From the NCBI GenBank assembly GCA_023443455.1, contig JAEZUE010000077.1, positions 1 through 64,000 on the forward strand: a stretch of DNA of 64,000 nucleotides, given 5' to 3'. Position 1 is the first letter of the stretch. Every line of letters begins with the position of its first letter. The position numbers and the translations under genes are program-made. This document shows, one piece after another, positions 1 to 10,400 of the stretch. Below the pieces are notes generated by a model, which was given only the letters and a program-made list of their open reading frames with translations, ran no database searches and was not told the origin of the DNA. The DNA is from Verrucomicrobiota bacterium (GTDB lineage: Bacteria; Verrucomicrobiota; Verrucomicrobiia; Opitutales; Opitutaceae).

Positions 1-192
1 CCGCGCCACAAGCCGGCACGCCCTTCTCGTGGTGTGGTGCTTCAGCCCGCATCGGCCGACTCCGCTCAACTCCCCCGCGTGCTCACATCCCCCAACGCGG
101 TCTGAAGACCCGCGCCACGGGCCGGCACGCCCTTCCCGTGGTGCGGTGCTTTAGCCCGCATCGCTCGACTACGCTCAACTCCGCCCGCTTGC
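1..192. repeat. Two tandem copies of an ~82-bp intergenic repeat
   Basis: Copies at 1-82 and 110-192 are offset by 109 bp and share the blocks CCGCGCCAC, CCGGCACGCCCTTC, GGTGCTT(C/T)AGCCCGCATCG and CTCAACTCC. The GGTGCTTCAGCCC core recurs at 13317 and 19468, so this belongs to a dispersed element family. Between the copies lies CCCAACGCGGTCT, one arm of the ACCGCGTTG hairpin seen complete at 13642 and 14821. No gene is supported here; open frames through it differ in every copy. Confidence 0.75.
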
Positions 193-288
193 ACCAAACC
201 GCCATTACATTTCGCCCCGCCGCGCCCGACGCCGTGTTCTCGGTTGAACGTGCGGCGTTCGAAGTTCGGGATTCCCGCAACGTTCCCC

Positions 289-1161
289 ATGCACCCTCTC
301 GTACATTCCCTCCTGCTCGCCCTCGCCGTTGTTCCCTTCGCCTCCGAGGCCAATCCCTCCGCCCCGTCCACCGTCGACGGCCCACCATCCACCGTCACCG
401 CGCCAGCCAACTGGACCGTCGACTACGCCCGCTGGGCCGCCGGCCAACGCTACGCCACCGCGGAGGCCCGCGCCGATTGGCCCACGCTCGTCTGGTTCGA
501 GGAACCGGGCGATACCTGGATTCGCGAATACCCCGCCGGCTCGGGCAGAAAATGGCTCGAGCCACGCTTCCAGGCCGGCACTCACACCAAGGGCGCCCAC
601 GGCTGCAAGTTCGCCGCGCAACTCGCGCCGAGCGACACGTACACTGTCGAATACGCGGTGCACTTTCCCGCCGAGTGGGAGTTCAGCCAGAACAACACCA
701 TGCCCTACGGAGGCGGGAAACTCCCCGGGCTCAGCGGCGGTTCGCATCCTTCCGGTGGTCTCGGCAAGCCCGACGGCATGAGTGCGCGTCCGATGTGGCG
801 CCGCGACAACCGTTTCTCCCCGGAGCCGCAGAACTACCTCGAGCTCTACCTCTACTGGCCGAATCAGACCGAAAAATACGGCGACCGTTTCTTCGTCCAC
901 CCGGTCGAGGGCGGGCGCACCTACACGATCAAACTCCAGGTCGAGCTCGGCACGCCTGAGCGGGATGGCGCCGTCCGCCTGTGGATCGACGGCATGCTCC
1001 GCCTCGAGCGCCCCTTCCGTTTCCTCCAGCCCGGCCAGGACTGGAAGCTCACGCAATACATGCACAACGTGTTCTACGGCGGCAACGACCCGACCTGGGC
1101 CCCCGCCCACGACCAGCATCTGCTGCTCGGCCCCGTGCAGGTGAGCGCGACGCCCTTCTGA
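289..1161 (+). CDS. Secreted polysaccharide lyase, PL14-like
   Basis: A 290-aa protein probably exported to degrade polysaccharide (alginate- or glucuronan-type lyase by family resemblance). The start at 289 is chosen because it begins a clear signal peptide (MHPLVHSLLLALAVVPFASEA); an upstream in-frame start at 244 would add 15 charged residues in front. The body has the PL14-type block GGKLPGLSGG near residue 145, an aromatic strand LELYLYWPNQ near 195 and a terminal beta-sandwich pattern. Length fits a single-domain lyase. It precedes the two giant VWA genes on the same strand, but the 293-bp gap contains a repeat, so cotranscription is uncertain. The substrate cannot be read from sequence. 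Confidence 0.72.
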   Translation: MHPLVHSLLLALAVVPFASEANPSAPSTVDGPPSTVTAPANWTVDYARWAAGQRYATAEARADWPTLVWFEEPGDTWIREYPAGSGRKWLEPRFQAGTHTKGAHGCKFAAQLAPSDTYTVEYAVHFPAEWEFSQNNTMPYGGGKLPGLSGGSHPSGGLGKPDGMSARPMWRRDNRFSPEPQNYLELYLYWPNQTEKYGDRFFVHPVEGGRTYTIKLQVELGTPERDGAVRLWIDGMLRLERPFRFLQPGQDWKLTQYMHNVFYGGNDPTWAPAHDQHLLLGPVQVSATPF

Positions 1162-1454
1162 CGCTCGTCGCGGAACGCGCCCCGGCCCGCGGCAGTCTCC
1201 GTCGTGGGGCGACGCTTCAGCCCGCCCAAATGGGCCCGATCACATGAGGCGTCCCGAAGGATAGCGCCACCTTCGTGCCCCTGCTCCTGCTCCTGCCAAC
1301 GCGCGCCCGCCATCGAGTGGCGAGGCCCTCGTGCCCGTTGCCGGGGAGCCCCCGACTCCGCCCATCGTTTCCGGTTGGCTCCGCGTGGATACCTTCGACA
1401 ATGCTCGCCGCAGTTCCCCGCGCTGCGCATCCGCCTTCAGCACCCCTTCCCGCC
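1162..1454. other. Intergenic region with a degenerate dispersed element
   Basis: No gene supported. The first 75 bases hold a degenerate copy of the hairpin/GCTTCAGCCC module (CGCGGAACGCGCC near 1170, CGACGCTTCAGCCCGCC near 1210). The remainder carries an open frame joined in frame to the VWA gene downstream, but it lacks signal-peptide character and is treated as leader. Confidence 0.5.
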
Positions 1455-4400
1455 ATGCGCTTCCTTCGTTTGCTCCGCCCCGTACTCGCCCTGCTCGTCT
1501 TCGCCGCCTTCGCCCGCGCCGAGGAAACAGAACCCGCGGTCCTCGAGCGCGTCGCGCCGCTCGAATTCACCCTCACACCCGAGGCGCCGGAGCTGGTGCT
1601 GAGCTTCACCCACGACGCCAGCCGCCTCTTCGGCCTGCGCTTCAGCTCCGAGGATCCCGCGGCGGAATTCGTCCTCGTTGGCGCGGCCGAGACCGCCTAC
1701 GGCGACTACTCCGTCGGTAGCTCGCTCCAGTGGGAGTACCGCGCCAAGCGCGCCCTCTCCCAGCTCTTCGACAATCTGCCCCAGTTCCCCACCACCTGGC
1801 GCCTCACGCTCACCCTCGCCGGCGACGAGGCGCGCACCTTCCGCGTCGCCATCGAGGACCAGGGCCCCGCACCCGCGATCAACTGGGCCGAGCCGGTCGG
1901 CACCCTTGTCGTGCGCAACGTCGGCCAGACCGACCTCAAGGCCCGCCCCGAACCCGAGGCCGATCTCCGGCATCCGCTCTTCGACGACAGCGAAGCCACC
2001 CCGGACATGACCCCGCAGGGCGACGCGATCTTCCGCCTGCCCGCGGGCTACTGGAACCTGCACGCCATCCCGGCCGATACGAACAAGGCGGGCGTCGCCT
2101 CCCTTCAGTCCGCGCTCATTCCCATTTCCAGCGGGGGAGAGACGATTGTCGAGTGGCCGCAGATGCGCTCCCTCGAAGGCGAGGAGCTCCGCGGACTCAA
2201 CCAGCTCCAGTTGCGCGAGGCGTCGGCCGACGGGAAACTCGGCCGGCTGCTCATCGCCGCACCGATGTTCCCCGAAGCGCCGAAACCCGAATCCGTGCGC
2301 CTGGTCGAGGGCGGGTTTCCGGGAGAAGTCGTGTCCGTGGAACCGGTACCGGCGAGGCTCCACGTCGTCGTCGCCTTCGACTCGTCGTTCTCCATGCGGA
2401 AGATCTTCCCGCAGGCGCAGGCCGCGGCGTTGCGCTTCGTCGAGAACCTGCCGCCGGAGAGCACGATCGAGTTCATCGATTTCGACACCAAGGTCCGCGA
2501 CCTGCCGGCCACCGACCGCGCCGCCCTGCTCGCCGCCATCCGGGAAATCAAGTCCGACGGCAGCACCAAGCTCTACGACTCCATCCTTCGCGGACTCGGC
2601 AAATGCGAGGGGCACCGCCGCAGCGCGCTCGTCGTCTTCACCGACGGTTTCGATGCCCGCGTCGACGACGTCGGCTACGGCAGCCGCGCCACCGAGGCGC
2701 AGGTCTTCGCCGCCGTGAAGAAAGCGGATACGCCCCTCTTCACCATCGCCTACGGCGAGAAGCCCGACGAGAAGACCCTCCAGCGCCTCGCGAAAGATTC
2801 CGGCGGCGCCTACTTCCGCGCCCAAGCCGAGAGCATCGACAACGTCTTCGACCGCATCCGCGGCCTCGTCGACCGCGACTACCGCATCACCTACCGCCGC
2901 CCCGCCAAGGTTGCGCCGAGCACCACGCCCGTGATCACCGTGGTCCTCGATGTCAGCGGCTCCATGGACATGGATCCGACCGATGCGGGCTGCGGCTACC
3001 GTATCGAAACCGCCAAGGACCTCCTGCGCGATTTCTTCAACCGCCTGCCCGCGGGCAGCGTCGTCCAGTTCATCACCTTCTCCGGCGACGTCGATGTCGT
3101 GCAGGTGCCGACTGCGGACCCCTCACGCCTCGTCCGCTCCCTCGCCCCGGTCGATGCCGACGGCTTCACCGCCACGCTCGAGGCGACCCGCGCCGCCCAC
3201 GAATCGCTCAAGGCGATGCCTTCGCGCAACCGCTACCTGCTCTTCATCACCGACGCCGCGCTCGCGGTCCACGACGACGATCGCGAGGTTTTCGACGGCC
3301 TGCTCGAGGGCTTCAAGAAACTCGACGTGCGCCCGCTCTGGGTCGGCATGGTCGACGAGGAGACCAAGGAGCCCTTCGTCCACGCCGCCACGCTTTCCGC
3401 CGGCGACTACATCGTCAGCCCCGGTCCCGAGTCCATCGCCCAGGCGATCGCCTCCCTCGAGCAGCGGCTCAACCAGCCCGAAGCCTCCGCCAAGGAGCTC
3501 GCCGTCGAGGTCCTCATCGAGAAACCCGACGACCAGGGCGAGCCCCATCTCTACGGCGGCAACGGCCTCTTTGCGCTGCCGCTCCCGCCGGTCACCGAAA
3601 CCCTCGGCGTCGGCTGCCTCACCGCCACACTCCACGCGTTACCGACCGGCCAATACGCCGTGCTGCCCTCCGCCGCCGGCGCGGACGCCACGCCGGGCGA
3701 CTCCGCCGATCCCGCCGGCAGTTTAGGCCCCGCCGCTCCGACCTCGATCGAGCACAACCGCATGAATCTCGGCGTGGCCGCGCGCAACGACGCGGTCGAA
3801 ATCGCCGCCACCGAGATTCGTCTGTATTCGCGTCTCCACGGCATCGAGGCCCCGGTCGACCATCGTTTCGTCGAGGTCCATGTCACGTTCACCGACGTGC
3901 TGCCCGCGCAGAAGATCGTCATCCCCGACAAGGGCGCCGCGCACCCGGCCAGTTGGGTCACCACCGGGAAGATCAAGGGCCGCACCGTCACCGCCGTGCC
4001 GCCCTACCTCATCCCCGATGTCGCCCACCACCTTTTCCTGCGCTGGAACGACGGCACCGAATACGCCCCCAGCCTGGTCTCCGTGCTCGACCCGGAGCCG
4101 CTCTTCCTGCCCGGCGACCCCTCGCTGCTGGTCAATCCCGGCACGCCCCGCACCGGCCGCCTCGTCTTCCTCGTCGCGGGTGAGAACCTGCGGCAGGCGT
4201 CGTTGCATCTCTACGACACCGCGTACGCCCACTGCGACCTCGCCCTCGTCGGCCCGCTCAAGCCCCGGCCCGCCGCGCTCACCGCCCTGCCCACCGTCGC
4301 CACCGGCAAACTCTCCGACACCTTTGCGCTCCACCTGCTCGGCGCCGCCGACTCCGCCACGCCGCTCGGCGGGGTCGACCCGGGCAAGGCGAACCGTTTC

Positions 4401-7154
4401 CGCACCGTGCAGCTCGGCTTCGAGTCGCAGGTGCAGGCATTGCTCGCGCTCGATCCGGCGTCGCGCTTCGAACTACTGCTCGGCACCGACCGGGGGCCGT
4501 TCGCCACGCCGCTCGCCCCGCTCACCGATCTCGTGCCGGGCGGACTCTTCCGTCCCGCCTCGCTCGCCCCGGGTTCGCACAACCGATTCCAGCAGGTGTA
4601 CTTCCTGCCCGCCGCACTGGCCGAAGCCCCGACGGCGCTCTCCGTCGAACTCAAGGGCGACGACCTCGTGCTGCCGTTCGGCCCGCCGTTGCCCGCGACG
4701 AAAGTCGCCACACCCTTCGACCCGGTCGACGGCGTGGCTGTGCGCGTCAACCGCATCGCCAACGCTCCGGAGTGCGAACACGCCGACCGGCCGCTGCTCG
4801 TGGCGGATGTCACGATCGCCGACGCCCCCGACGGCTTCTCCACCACGATCGACGACCTCTTCCACATCAGCCGCGTGGCCGAGCCCGGCGGCGTATTCGA
4901 CGACCCGATCTTCGGCCCGGCGCGGCTCAAACCGACGCAGTACCAGGGCGAGTTCCAGAGCAAGGGCCTTGGCGGCTTCGGCACCGACGAGCTGCTCAAC
5001 TTCCGTCCGCAGGGCGTCGACGACCGGATCGGCACGCACCTCTTCGGACTCGGGCCGGACACCGTGATTCCCGACGGCGCCACCCGCCGCTGTATCCTGC
5101 TCTTCCTGCCGCCCACCGAGGGCGAATGGGTGCTCGCCTTCCACGGCCGCGAGCAGGCGCGCTTCACCGCGCCGGCCGCGCCGCTCCCCGGCGAGGACCT
5201 CTGGCTGCTCACCCGCCGCCCCGAATATCCGCAGTTCAACTCCAGCGGCGTCGAAGCTGAGATCGCCGAACGCGTGGGCGCGCTCGAGTCCGCCGGCCAT
5301 TTCGACCGGCTGCGCCGCGACGCCCAGCCGCCGTCGCCGATCGCCGACGAGCGCGGCAACCTCCTGCCCGAACCGCTCGACCCGCCCCGCCTCACCGTCG
5401 CGGGAGAGACCGCGCTGGCCCAACTGCTGGCCGGCGACGAGGCCGCCCTCTGGCGCACCCTCGCCGCGCTCGGCCGCGACCCCGCGCCGGGCCGCACCGA
5501 CCCGTGGGTCGCCCAGCTCGCCGCCGAAGCCGTGCTCACCCAGGGCCACGGCACGCCCGCCGAGCTCGCCCACCTCGCCCGCCGCTGGTTCACCGGACAT
5601 GGAGTCGCGACCGAGACGTTGTCCGCAAAACTCACTGACAAGGGCCGCACCGCCTTCAGCGAACTCTGCCCGCACTCCCCCGCTCCCGAAACCGTGCCGC
5701 TCTTGCGCACGGGCGACGCCACCTGGGCGTTCCCGTTCGCCCGCCGCGTCGACGAGATCGCGTCGTTCTTCCGCGATGCCCCCGAACCGGTCACGGTCGA
5801 GCCGACCGCGTTCAGGGTGACCATCTGCATCACCTGCGAACCATCCGGGAAGACCGCCGCGAGCCACATGGCGGACTTCTCCGCCGCGCTCGGCGGCGGC
5901 GACGCCGAGGAGGAAAGCACGTTCACCGTCTGGGACAACTTCCTGCCGCTGGCCGCGCTCTCCCGCGATCCGCTCGACATCTTCTACCACGAGGATGGAG
6001 GCAAACTCTGCGCGATGCTCGAAACCGTCGACGGGCGCCACACCGCCCGAAGCGACGTCAACCTGCGCGAGTGGAAACCGGTCGCCGAGTCGATCACCCT
6101 CTACGCGCCCGGGCTGCCCACCGTCGTTTTCCAACGCGCCCTCGGTGGCGGTGAGATCGACGGCACCTACCACTGCCTCGCCATCGGCGCACCGGACCTG
6201 CCGCGCGAGGCCGCGTCGTCGCTCGCGAAAGCCTGGAGTGCGAGCCGCACCGACGAGGCGCCCAACCACCGGTCGATCCTCCGTTGGCTCGGCCGCAAAC
6301 GAATCGCGTCGTTCCTCGCCACCCAGACCACGTGGGAACGCGAGAAGTCCGCCGCGCTCGGCCTGCGTCTCACCCGCGCCGACAACCTGCGCACGCTCGT
6401 CTTCACCGCCTGCGGCGATGCCGACGGCACGATGCGCCAATCGTTCGATCTCACCGCCAGCGCCCCGACGCTCCTCGGCCCGGCCAAGGCGATGACCGCG
6501 TTCCGCGCCGTGCAGGGGCTGACCGACACCGCCTTCGAGGGGGCGCCGCTCGCCGCCCGCTCCGTGACCGACTTCTGGAAGAAGCCCGAGGACTTCCTGC
6601 TCATCCCACCGGAGCGGCGCTCCGCCCTCGCCGAGGCGTTTGCCGAACAGGAGGCCATGCCCGAGTCGGTGCGCCGCCAACTGGCGGAGGGCCGCGAGTA
6701 TCTGCTCTTCTCGAAGGAGCCGGTCGAGATCGCAGGCCGCCCGGTCTGGGGCTGGCTGACGATCGACCCCGAGACCTACGCCGTGCGCTCGGTGCTCTCG
6801 TCGGGCGAGCACGGCAGCATGGTCGAGAACGTGATCACCAAGTACGTGCCGGAGTCGCAGTCGTACACCCTCGGCTTCATGGTCGGCATCGACGCGTCGG
6901 TGTGGTCGGTGTGTGCCTTCACGTTGGAGGGACTCGAATACAAGGAGGTGCTCGCCCAGGCCGAGGCGTTCGCCCGCGAACTGGCCAAGCGCTTCAACAA
7001 CATCTCCGAGAACCCGAAGGCGCAGCTCGGCGGCGGCGTGGTCGTGAGCCGCGACGGCGTGAAGTTCAACGACGACGGCGAGTCCAACTACCGCGACTTC
7101 GTGAAGGGCTACAACGACGCCGTCACCGTCTACTTCATGATGGCCGGCGGTTGA
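1455..7154 (+). CDS. Giant secreted protein with two VWA domains, copy 1
   Basis: An 1899-aa exported protein of unknown role. The start at 1455 gives a signal peptide (MRFLRLLRPVLALLVFAAFARA); the frame is open 180 bases further upstream but that stretch is not protein-like. VWA domain 1 lies at about residues 302-480, with a metal-ion adhesion motif DSSFS and later FTDGFD. VWA domain 2 is at about 493-680 with DVSGSM. Between the first domain and its neighbour sits YRITYRRPAKV. The remaining ~1200 residues contain beta-rich segments with no family I can name, ending in a conserved block around GFMVGIDASVW. No C-terminal anchor or PEP-CTERM signal is visible. It has a full-length paralogue immediately downstream. 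VWA domains usually bind protein or matrix ligands through a divalent metal, so adhesion or scaffold roles are plausible, not shown. Confidence 0.8.
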   Translation: MRFLRLLRPVLALLVFAAFARAEETEPAVLERVAPLEFTLTPEAPELVLSFTHDASRLFGLRFSSEDPAAEFVLVGAAETAYGDYSVGSSLQWEYRAKRALSQLFDNLPQFPTTWRLTLTLAGDEARTFRVAIEDQGPAPAINWAEPVGTLVVRNVGQTDLKARPEPEADLRHPLFDDSEATPDMTPQGDAIFRLPAGYWNLHAIPADTNKAGVASLQSALIPISSGGETIVEWPQMRSLEGEELRGLNQLQLREASADGKLGRLLIAAPMFPEAPKPESVRLVEGGFPGEVVSVEPVPARLHVVVAFDSSFSMRKIFPQAQAAALRFVENLPPESTIEFIDFDTKVRDLPATDRAALLAAIREIKSDGSTKLYDSILRGLGKCEGHRRSALVVFTDGFDARVDDVGYGSRATEAQVFAAVKKADTPLFTIAYGEKPDEKTLQRLAKDSGGAYFRAQAESIDNVFDRIRGLVDRDYRITYRRPAKVAPSTTPVITVVLDVSGSMDMDPTDAGCGYRIETAKDLLRDFFNRLPAGSVVQFITFSGDVDVVQVPTADPSRLVRSLAPVDADGFTATLEATRAAHESLKAMPSRNRYLLFITDAALAVHDDDREVFDGLLEGFKKLDVRPLWVGMVDEETKEPFVHAATLSAGDYIVSPGPESIAQAIASLEQRLNQPEASAKELAVEVLIEKPDDQGEPHLYGGNGLFALPLPPVTETLGVGCLTATLHALPTGQYAVLPSAAGADATPGDSADPAGSLGPAAPTSIEHNRMNLGVAARNDAVEIAATEIRLYSRLHGIEAPVDHRFVEVHVTFTDVLPAQKIVIPDKGAAHPASWVTTGKIKGRTVTAVPPYLIPDVAHHLFLRWNDGTEYAPSLVSVLDPEPLFLPGDPSLLVNPGTPRTGRLVFLVAGENLRQASLHLYDTAYAHCDLALVGPLKPRPAALTALPTVATGKLSDTFALHLLGAADSATPLGGVDPGKANRFRTVQLGFESQVQALLALDPASRFELLLGTDRGPFATPLAPLTDLVPGGLFRPASLAPGSHNRFQQVYFLPAALAEAPTALSVELKGDDLVLPFGPPLPATKVATPFDPVDGVAVRVNRIANAPECEHADRPLLVADVTIADAPDGFSTTIDDLFHISRVAEPGGVFDDPIFGPARLKPTQYQGEFQSKGLGGFGTDELLNFRPQGVDDRIGTHLFGLGPDTVIPDGATRRCILLFLPPTEGEWVLAFHGREQARFTAPAAPLPGEDLWLLTRRPEYPQFNSSGVEAEIAERVGALESAGHFDRLRRDAQPPSPIADERGNLLPEPLDPPRLTVAGETALAQLLAGDEAALWRTLAALGRDPAPGRTDPWVAQLAAEAVLTQGHGTPAELAHLARRWFTGHGVATETLSAKLTDKGRTAFSELCPHSPAPETVPLLRTGDATWAFPFARRVDEIASFFRDAPEPVTVEPTAFRVTICITCEPSGKTAASHMADFSAALGGGDAEEESTFTVWDNFLPLAALSRDPLDIFYHEDGGKLCAMLETVDGRHTARSDVNLREWKPVAESITLYAPGLPTVVFQRALGGGEIDGTYHCLAIGAPDLPREAASSLAKAWSASRTDEAPNHRSILRWLGRKRIASFLATQTTWEREKSAALGLRLTRADNLRTLVFTACGDADGTMRQSFDLTASAPTLLGPAKAMTAFRAVQGLTDTAFEGAPLAARSVTDFWKKPEDFLLIPPERRSALAEAFAEQEAMPESVRRQLAEGREYLLFSKEPVEIAGRPVWGWLTIDPETYAVRSVLSSGEHGSMVENVITKYVPESQSYTLGFMVGIDASVWSVCAFTLEGLEYKEVLAQAEAFARELAKRFNNISENPKAQLGGGVVVSRDGVKFNDDGESNYRDFVKGYNDAVTVYFMMAGG

Positions 7155-7264
7155 TGCGGACGAGCGCCAAAGCATCGGTGGCGAGCTCCCAGCACGAGTA
7201 CTTCACTCGATCTCTTCTGTGATGGGCCCGGTACGCTCGTCCCTGGTCGCTCGACCGAATGCTT
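7152..7264. repeat. GTCGAG-type intergenic element, copy 1
   Basis: This 113-bp stretch begins inside the stop codon of the first VWA gene and matches 49047-49169 over its length (shared blocks TGATGCGG, CATCGGTGGCGAGCT, TCGATCTC, CTGTGAT, CTCGACCGAATGCTT). The ends are an imperfect inverted pair (GGACGAGCG at the left, GGTCGCTCGACC at the right). Related copies lie at 15670 and 32101. The rest of the gap to 7491 shows no gene and nothing else recognisable. Confidence 0.75.
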
Positions 7265-7491
7265 CCGCGCAGACGACCAAAATGCTCCGCACTTGGGCAA
7301 TCCCGGAGCGGAATGCCGTGCCGATCCCCGGTCCATTCCAACGCCTTCCGCACTACCGCATCCAAACAGCCCGCCGAATTCGAATGGTCGCGACGTTGAC
7401 CCGTATCGCGGGTTCGGCAGAACTGGGCGGCGTTTTCGGCCAATTGGGACGGGTGGCCGTCTTTGCGCCGAAAGCACCAACCTACTCCTCC

Positions 7492-10400
7492 ATGCGCTTC
7501 GCCCGCCTCTTCGGATCGTTGTTGTCCGTCTGCTCCCTCGCCGGCGCCCTCGTGGCCGCCGAACCGCTCTCGCTCACCGCCGATACGGCGACCGAGATCA
7601 CGCTCACGCCGGAGTCCCCGAAGGCCGAATGCACCTTCGCCACCGACGGCGCGCAGATCCTCGCGCTCCGTCTGACCACCGACTCGCCGGACGCGCAGAT
7701 CACCGTGAGCTTCGCCGCCAAGGCCGACTTCGGCGACCTGAAGCTCGAGGCGGGCCGTAGCTGGACCTTCGAACCGCAGAGCGCACGCTCCCAACTTTTC
7801 GACCAGTTGCCCCAGTTTCCGGCGACTTGGAAGGCCACCGTCTCGCTCCGGAACAAGAAGGATTCCTGTCGGTTGACCCTGCAGCTCGAACCCCAGGGCA
7901 CGGCGCCGCAACTGAACTGGTCCGGCGAGCCGGGCACCCTGCTCGTGCGCAACGCCGGCCAGAGCCGACTGCGGGTCGAACCCGACGCGGGCGTCCGCAT
8001 CAAACACCCGCTGCTGCGCGGCAACTCGATCGCGGGCGACACCACCCCCGACGGCGACACGCTCTTCCGTCTGCCGGCCGGGCATTGGACACTGATCGGC
8101 AGCGGCACGGGCGACGTCGGCGAACTGCGTTCGGTGCTAATCCCAGTCTCCAGCGGCGGCCGCACCGTGGTCGATTGGCCGCAGATGCGCGCCGTCGAGG
8201 GCGAGCAGAGCAAGGGGCTGGAAGAGCTCACGCTTCGCGACGCCACCGCCGCCGGCGACACCGGCACGTTGCTCGTGGCCGCGCCGATGTTCTCCGAACC
8301 TCCGGCGCTGGACGCAGTCCGCGTGCTCGAGGGCGGCCAGCGCGGCGAGGTGCTCTCGGTCGAGCCGATCCCGGCCAAGCTGCACGTGGTCGTGCTCTTC
8401 GACTCCTCGTTCTCGATGCGCAAGATCTTCGGCGAGGCGCAGGCCGCCGCGCTGCGTTTCGTCGAGAACCTGCCGCCGGAGGCCTCGGTCGACTTCTTCG
8501 ACTTCGACACCAAGGTCCGCGAGCTGCCCGCCACCGACCGCACCGCACTGCTCGCCGCGATACGCGAAATCAAAGCCGACGGCAGCACCAAGCTCTACGA
8601 CTCGATCGTGAAAGGCCTGACGAAGTGCGAAGGCCACCGCCGCAGCGCCGTCGTCGTGTTCACCGACGGTTTCGACGCCCGCGTCGACGACGTCGGCCAC
8701 GGCAGCCGCGCCACCGAGGAGCAGGTGTTCGATGCTGTCACCAAAGCACAGGTACCGCTCTTCACCATTGCGTACGGCGAGAAGCCCGACGAGCAGACCT
8801 TGCAACGCCTCGCGACCGAGTCGGGCGGTGCCTATTTCCGCGCGCAGGCCGACACAATCGGCGGCGTCTTCGACCAGATCGCCGGACTCGTCGACCGCGA
8901 CTACCGCATCACCTACCGCCGCCCCGCGAAGGTCGCCGCGAGCAACACGCCGTTCATCACCTTCATGATCGACGTCAGCGGCTCGATGAACGGCTCGCCC
9001 ACCGCCACCAATCCGGGCCGCCTCCTCGAGCGCGCCAAGGACGTCCTGCGGCCCTTCATCAACCGCCTGCCCGCCGGCTCGGTCGTGCAGCTCTTCACCT
9101 ACTCCGACAAGGTGAACCTGATCCAGGCGCCGACCGCCGACCGCACCCGTCTCCTGCGCGCCCTCGCCACCGCGGATACCGGCGGCGGCACCGCGACCGA
9201 CAAGGCCATCGCCGCCTCGTGGTCCTCGTTGGAGAAGGTGCCGACCCGCAACCGCTCGCTGGTCTTCGTGACCGACGCCGCGCTCGGCATCCCCGCCGGA
9301 CCGGCCGGCAAGAAGCTCGAGGAGATTCTCGGAAAGATGAATACCACCAACATCCGCTCGCTCTGGGTCGGCATGGTGCCGGAGAGCGGAGTTGCCCCCT
9401 TCGCCAAGGCCGCCGAGCTCGCCGGCGGCACCCATGTCGTCAGCCCGGGCGTGGAGTCGTTGGCCAGCGCGTTGGCCTCGCTCGAGCAGGCCCTCGCCGC
9501 CGCGGAAAACGCTTCCGAGTCCGCCGTTGAAATCCTCATCGACAAGGTTGCCGCGGACGGCAGCCATCGCCTGCATGGCGGCACCGGACTCTTCGAACTC
9601 CCGCCCAGCGGCGCGGTGAGTGAGAGCGTCGTCTCCGGCTTGGTCGCCACCGTCGAACAGTCGCCGGACTCGCCCGACCCGAGCATCGTCGCCCAGGAGC
9701 GCCGCACCAAGGCGAACGGCACCACCTCGTCCAGCTCGACCAAGAAGAAGCCTGTCGTCGCCTCCGCGACGATCGACGTACCCGCCGACATCGAGCTGAA
9801 CCGTATCGCGATCGGCCAGACCGGCGGCAACGAGGCGGTCGCCATCACGGTGGACGAGATCCGCCTCTACTCGCGCCTGCACGGGTACACCGCGCCGACC
9901 TCGCACCGCATCGTCGAGCTCGCGGTCACGTTCAAGAACGTGCTGCCCGCGCAGAAGGTCTTCATCCCGGAGAAGGGCGCCGCGCATCCGGCCAACTGGG
10001 TCGGCACCGGCCAGGTGCGCGGCAAGACGGTCGTCGCCGTGCCGCCGTACCTGATACCCGACCTGCGCCGCCACCTGTTTCTCCGCTGCAACGACGGCCT
10101 GGAAACCTCGCCCTCGCTGCTCACCACGCTCGACCCGGAGCCGTTCTTCGTGCCCGACAACGCCTCGCTCCAGGTCGATCCCGACGCGCCCCGCACCGGC
10201 CGCCTCGTCTTCCTCGTCGAGGGCGATGCGCTCCGGCAGTCGTCGTTGCATCTCTACGACACAGCTTACGCGCACGCCGACATCGCGCTGATCGGCCCGA
10301 TCGCGCCCCGGCCCGTGGCGCTCGCCGACCTGCCGACCCGCGCCACCGGCAAGCTCTCCGACGCGTTCACGCTGAACCTGCTCGGCCACGGCGATTCGCC

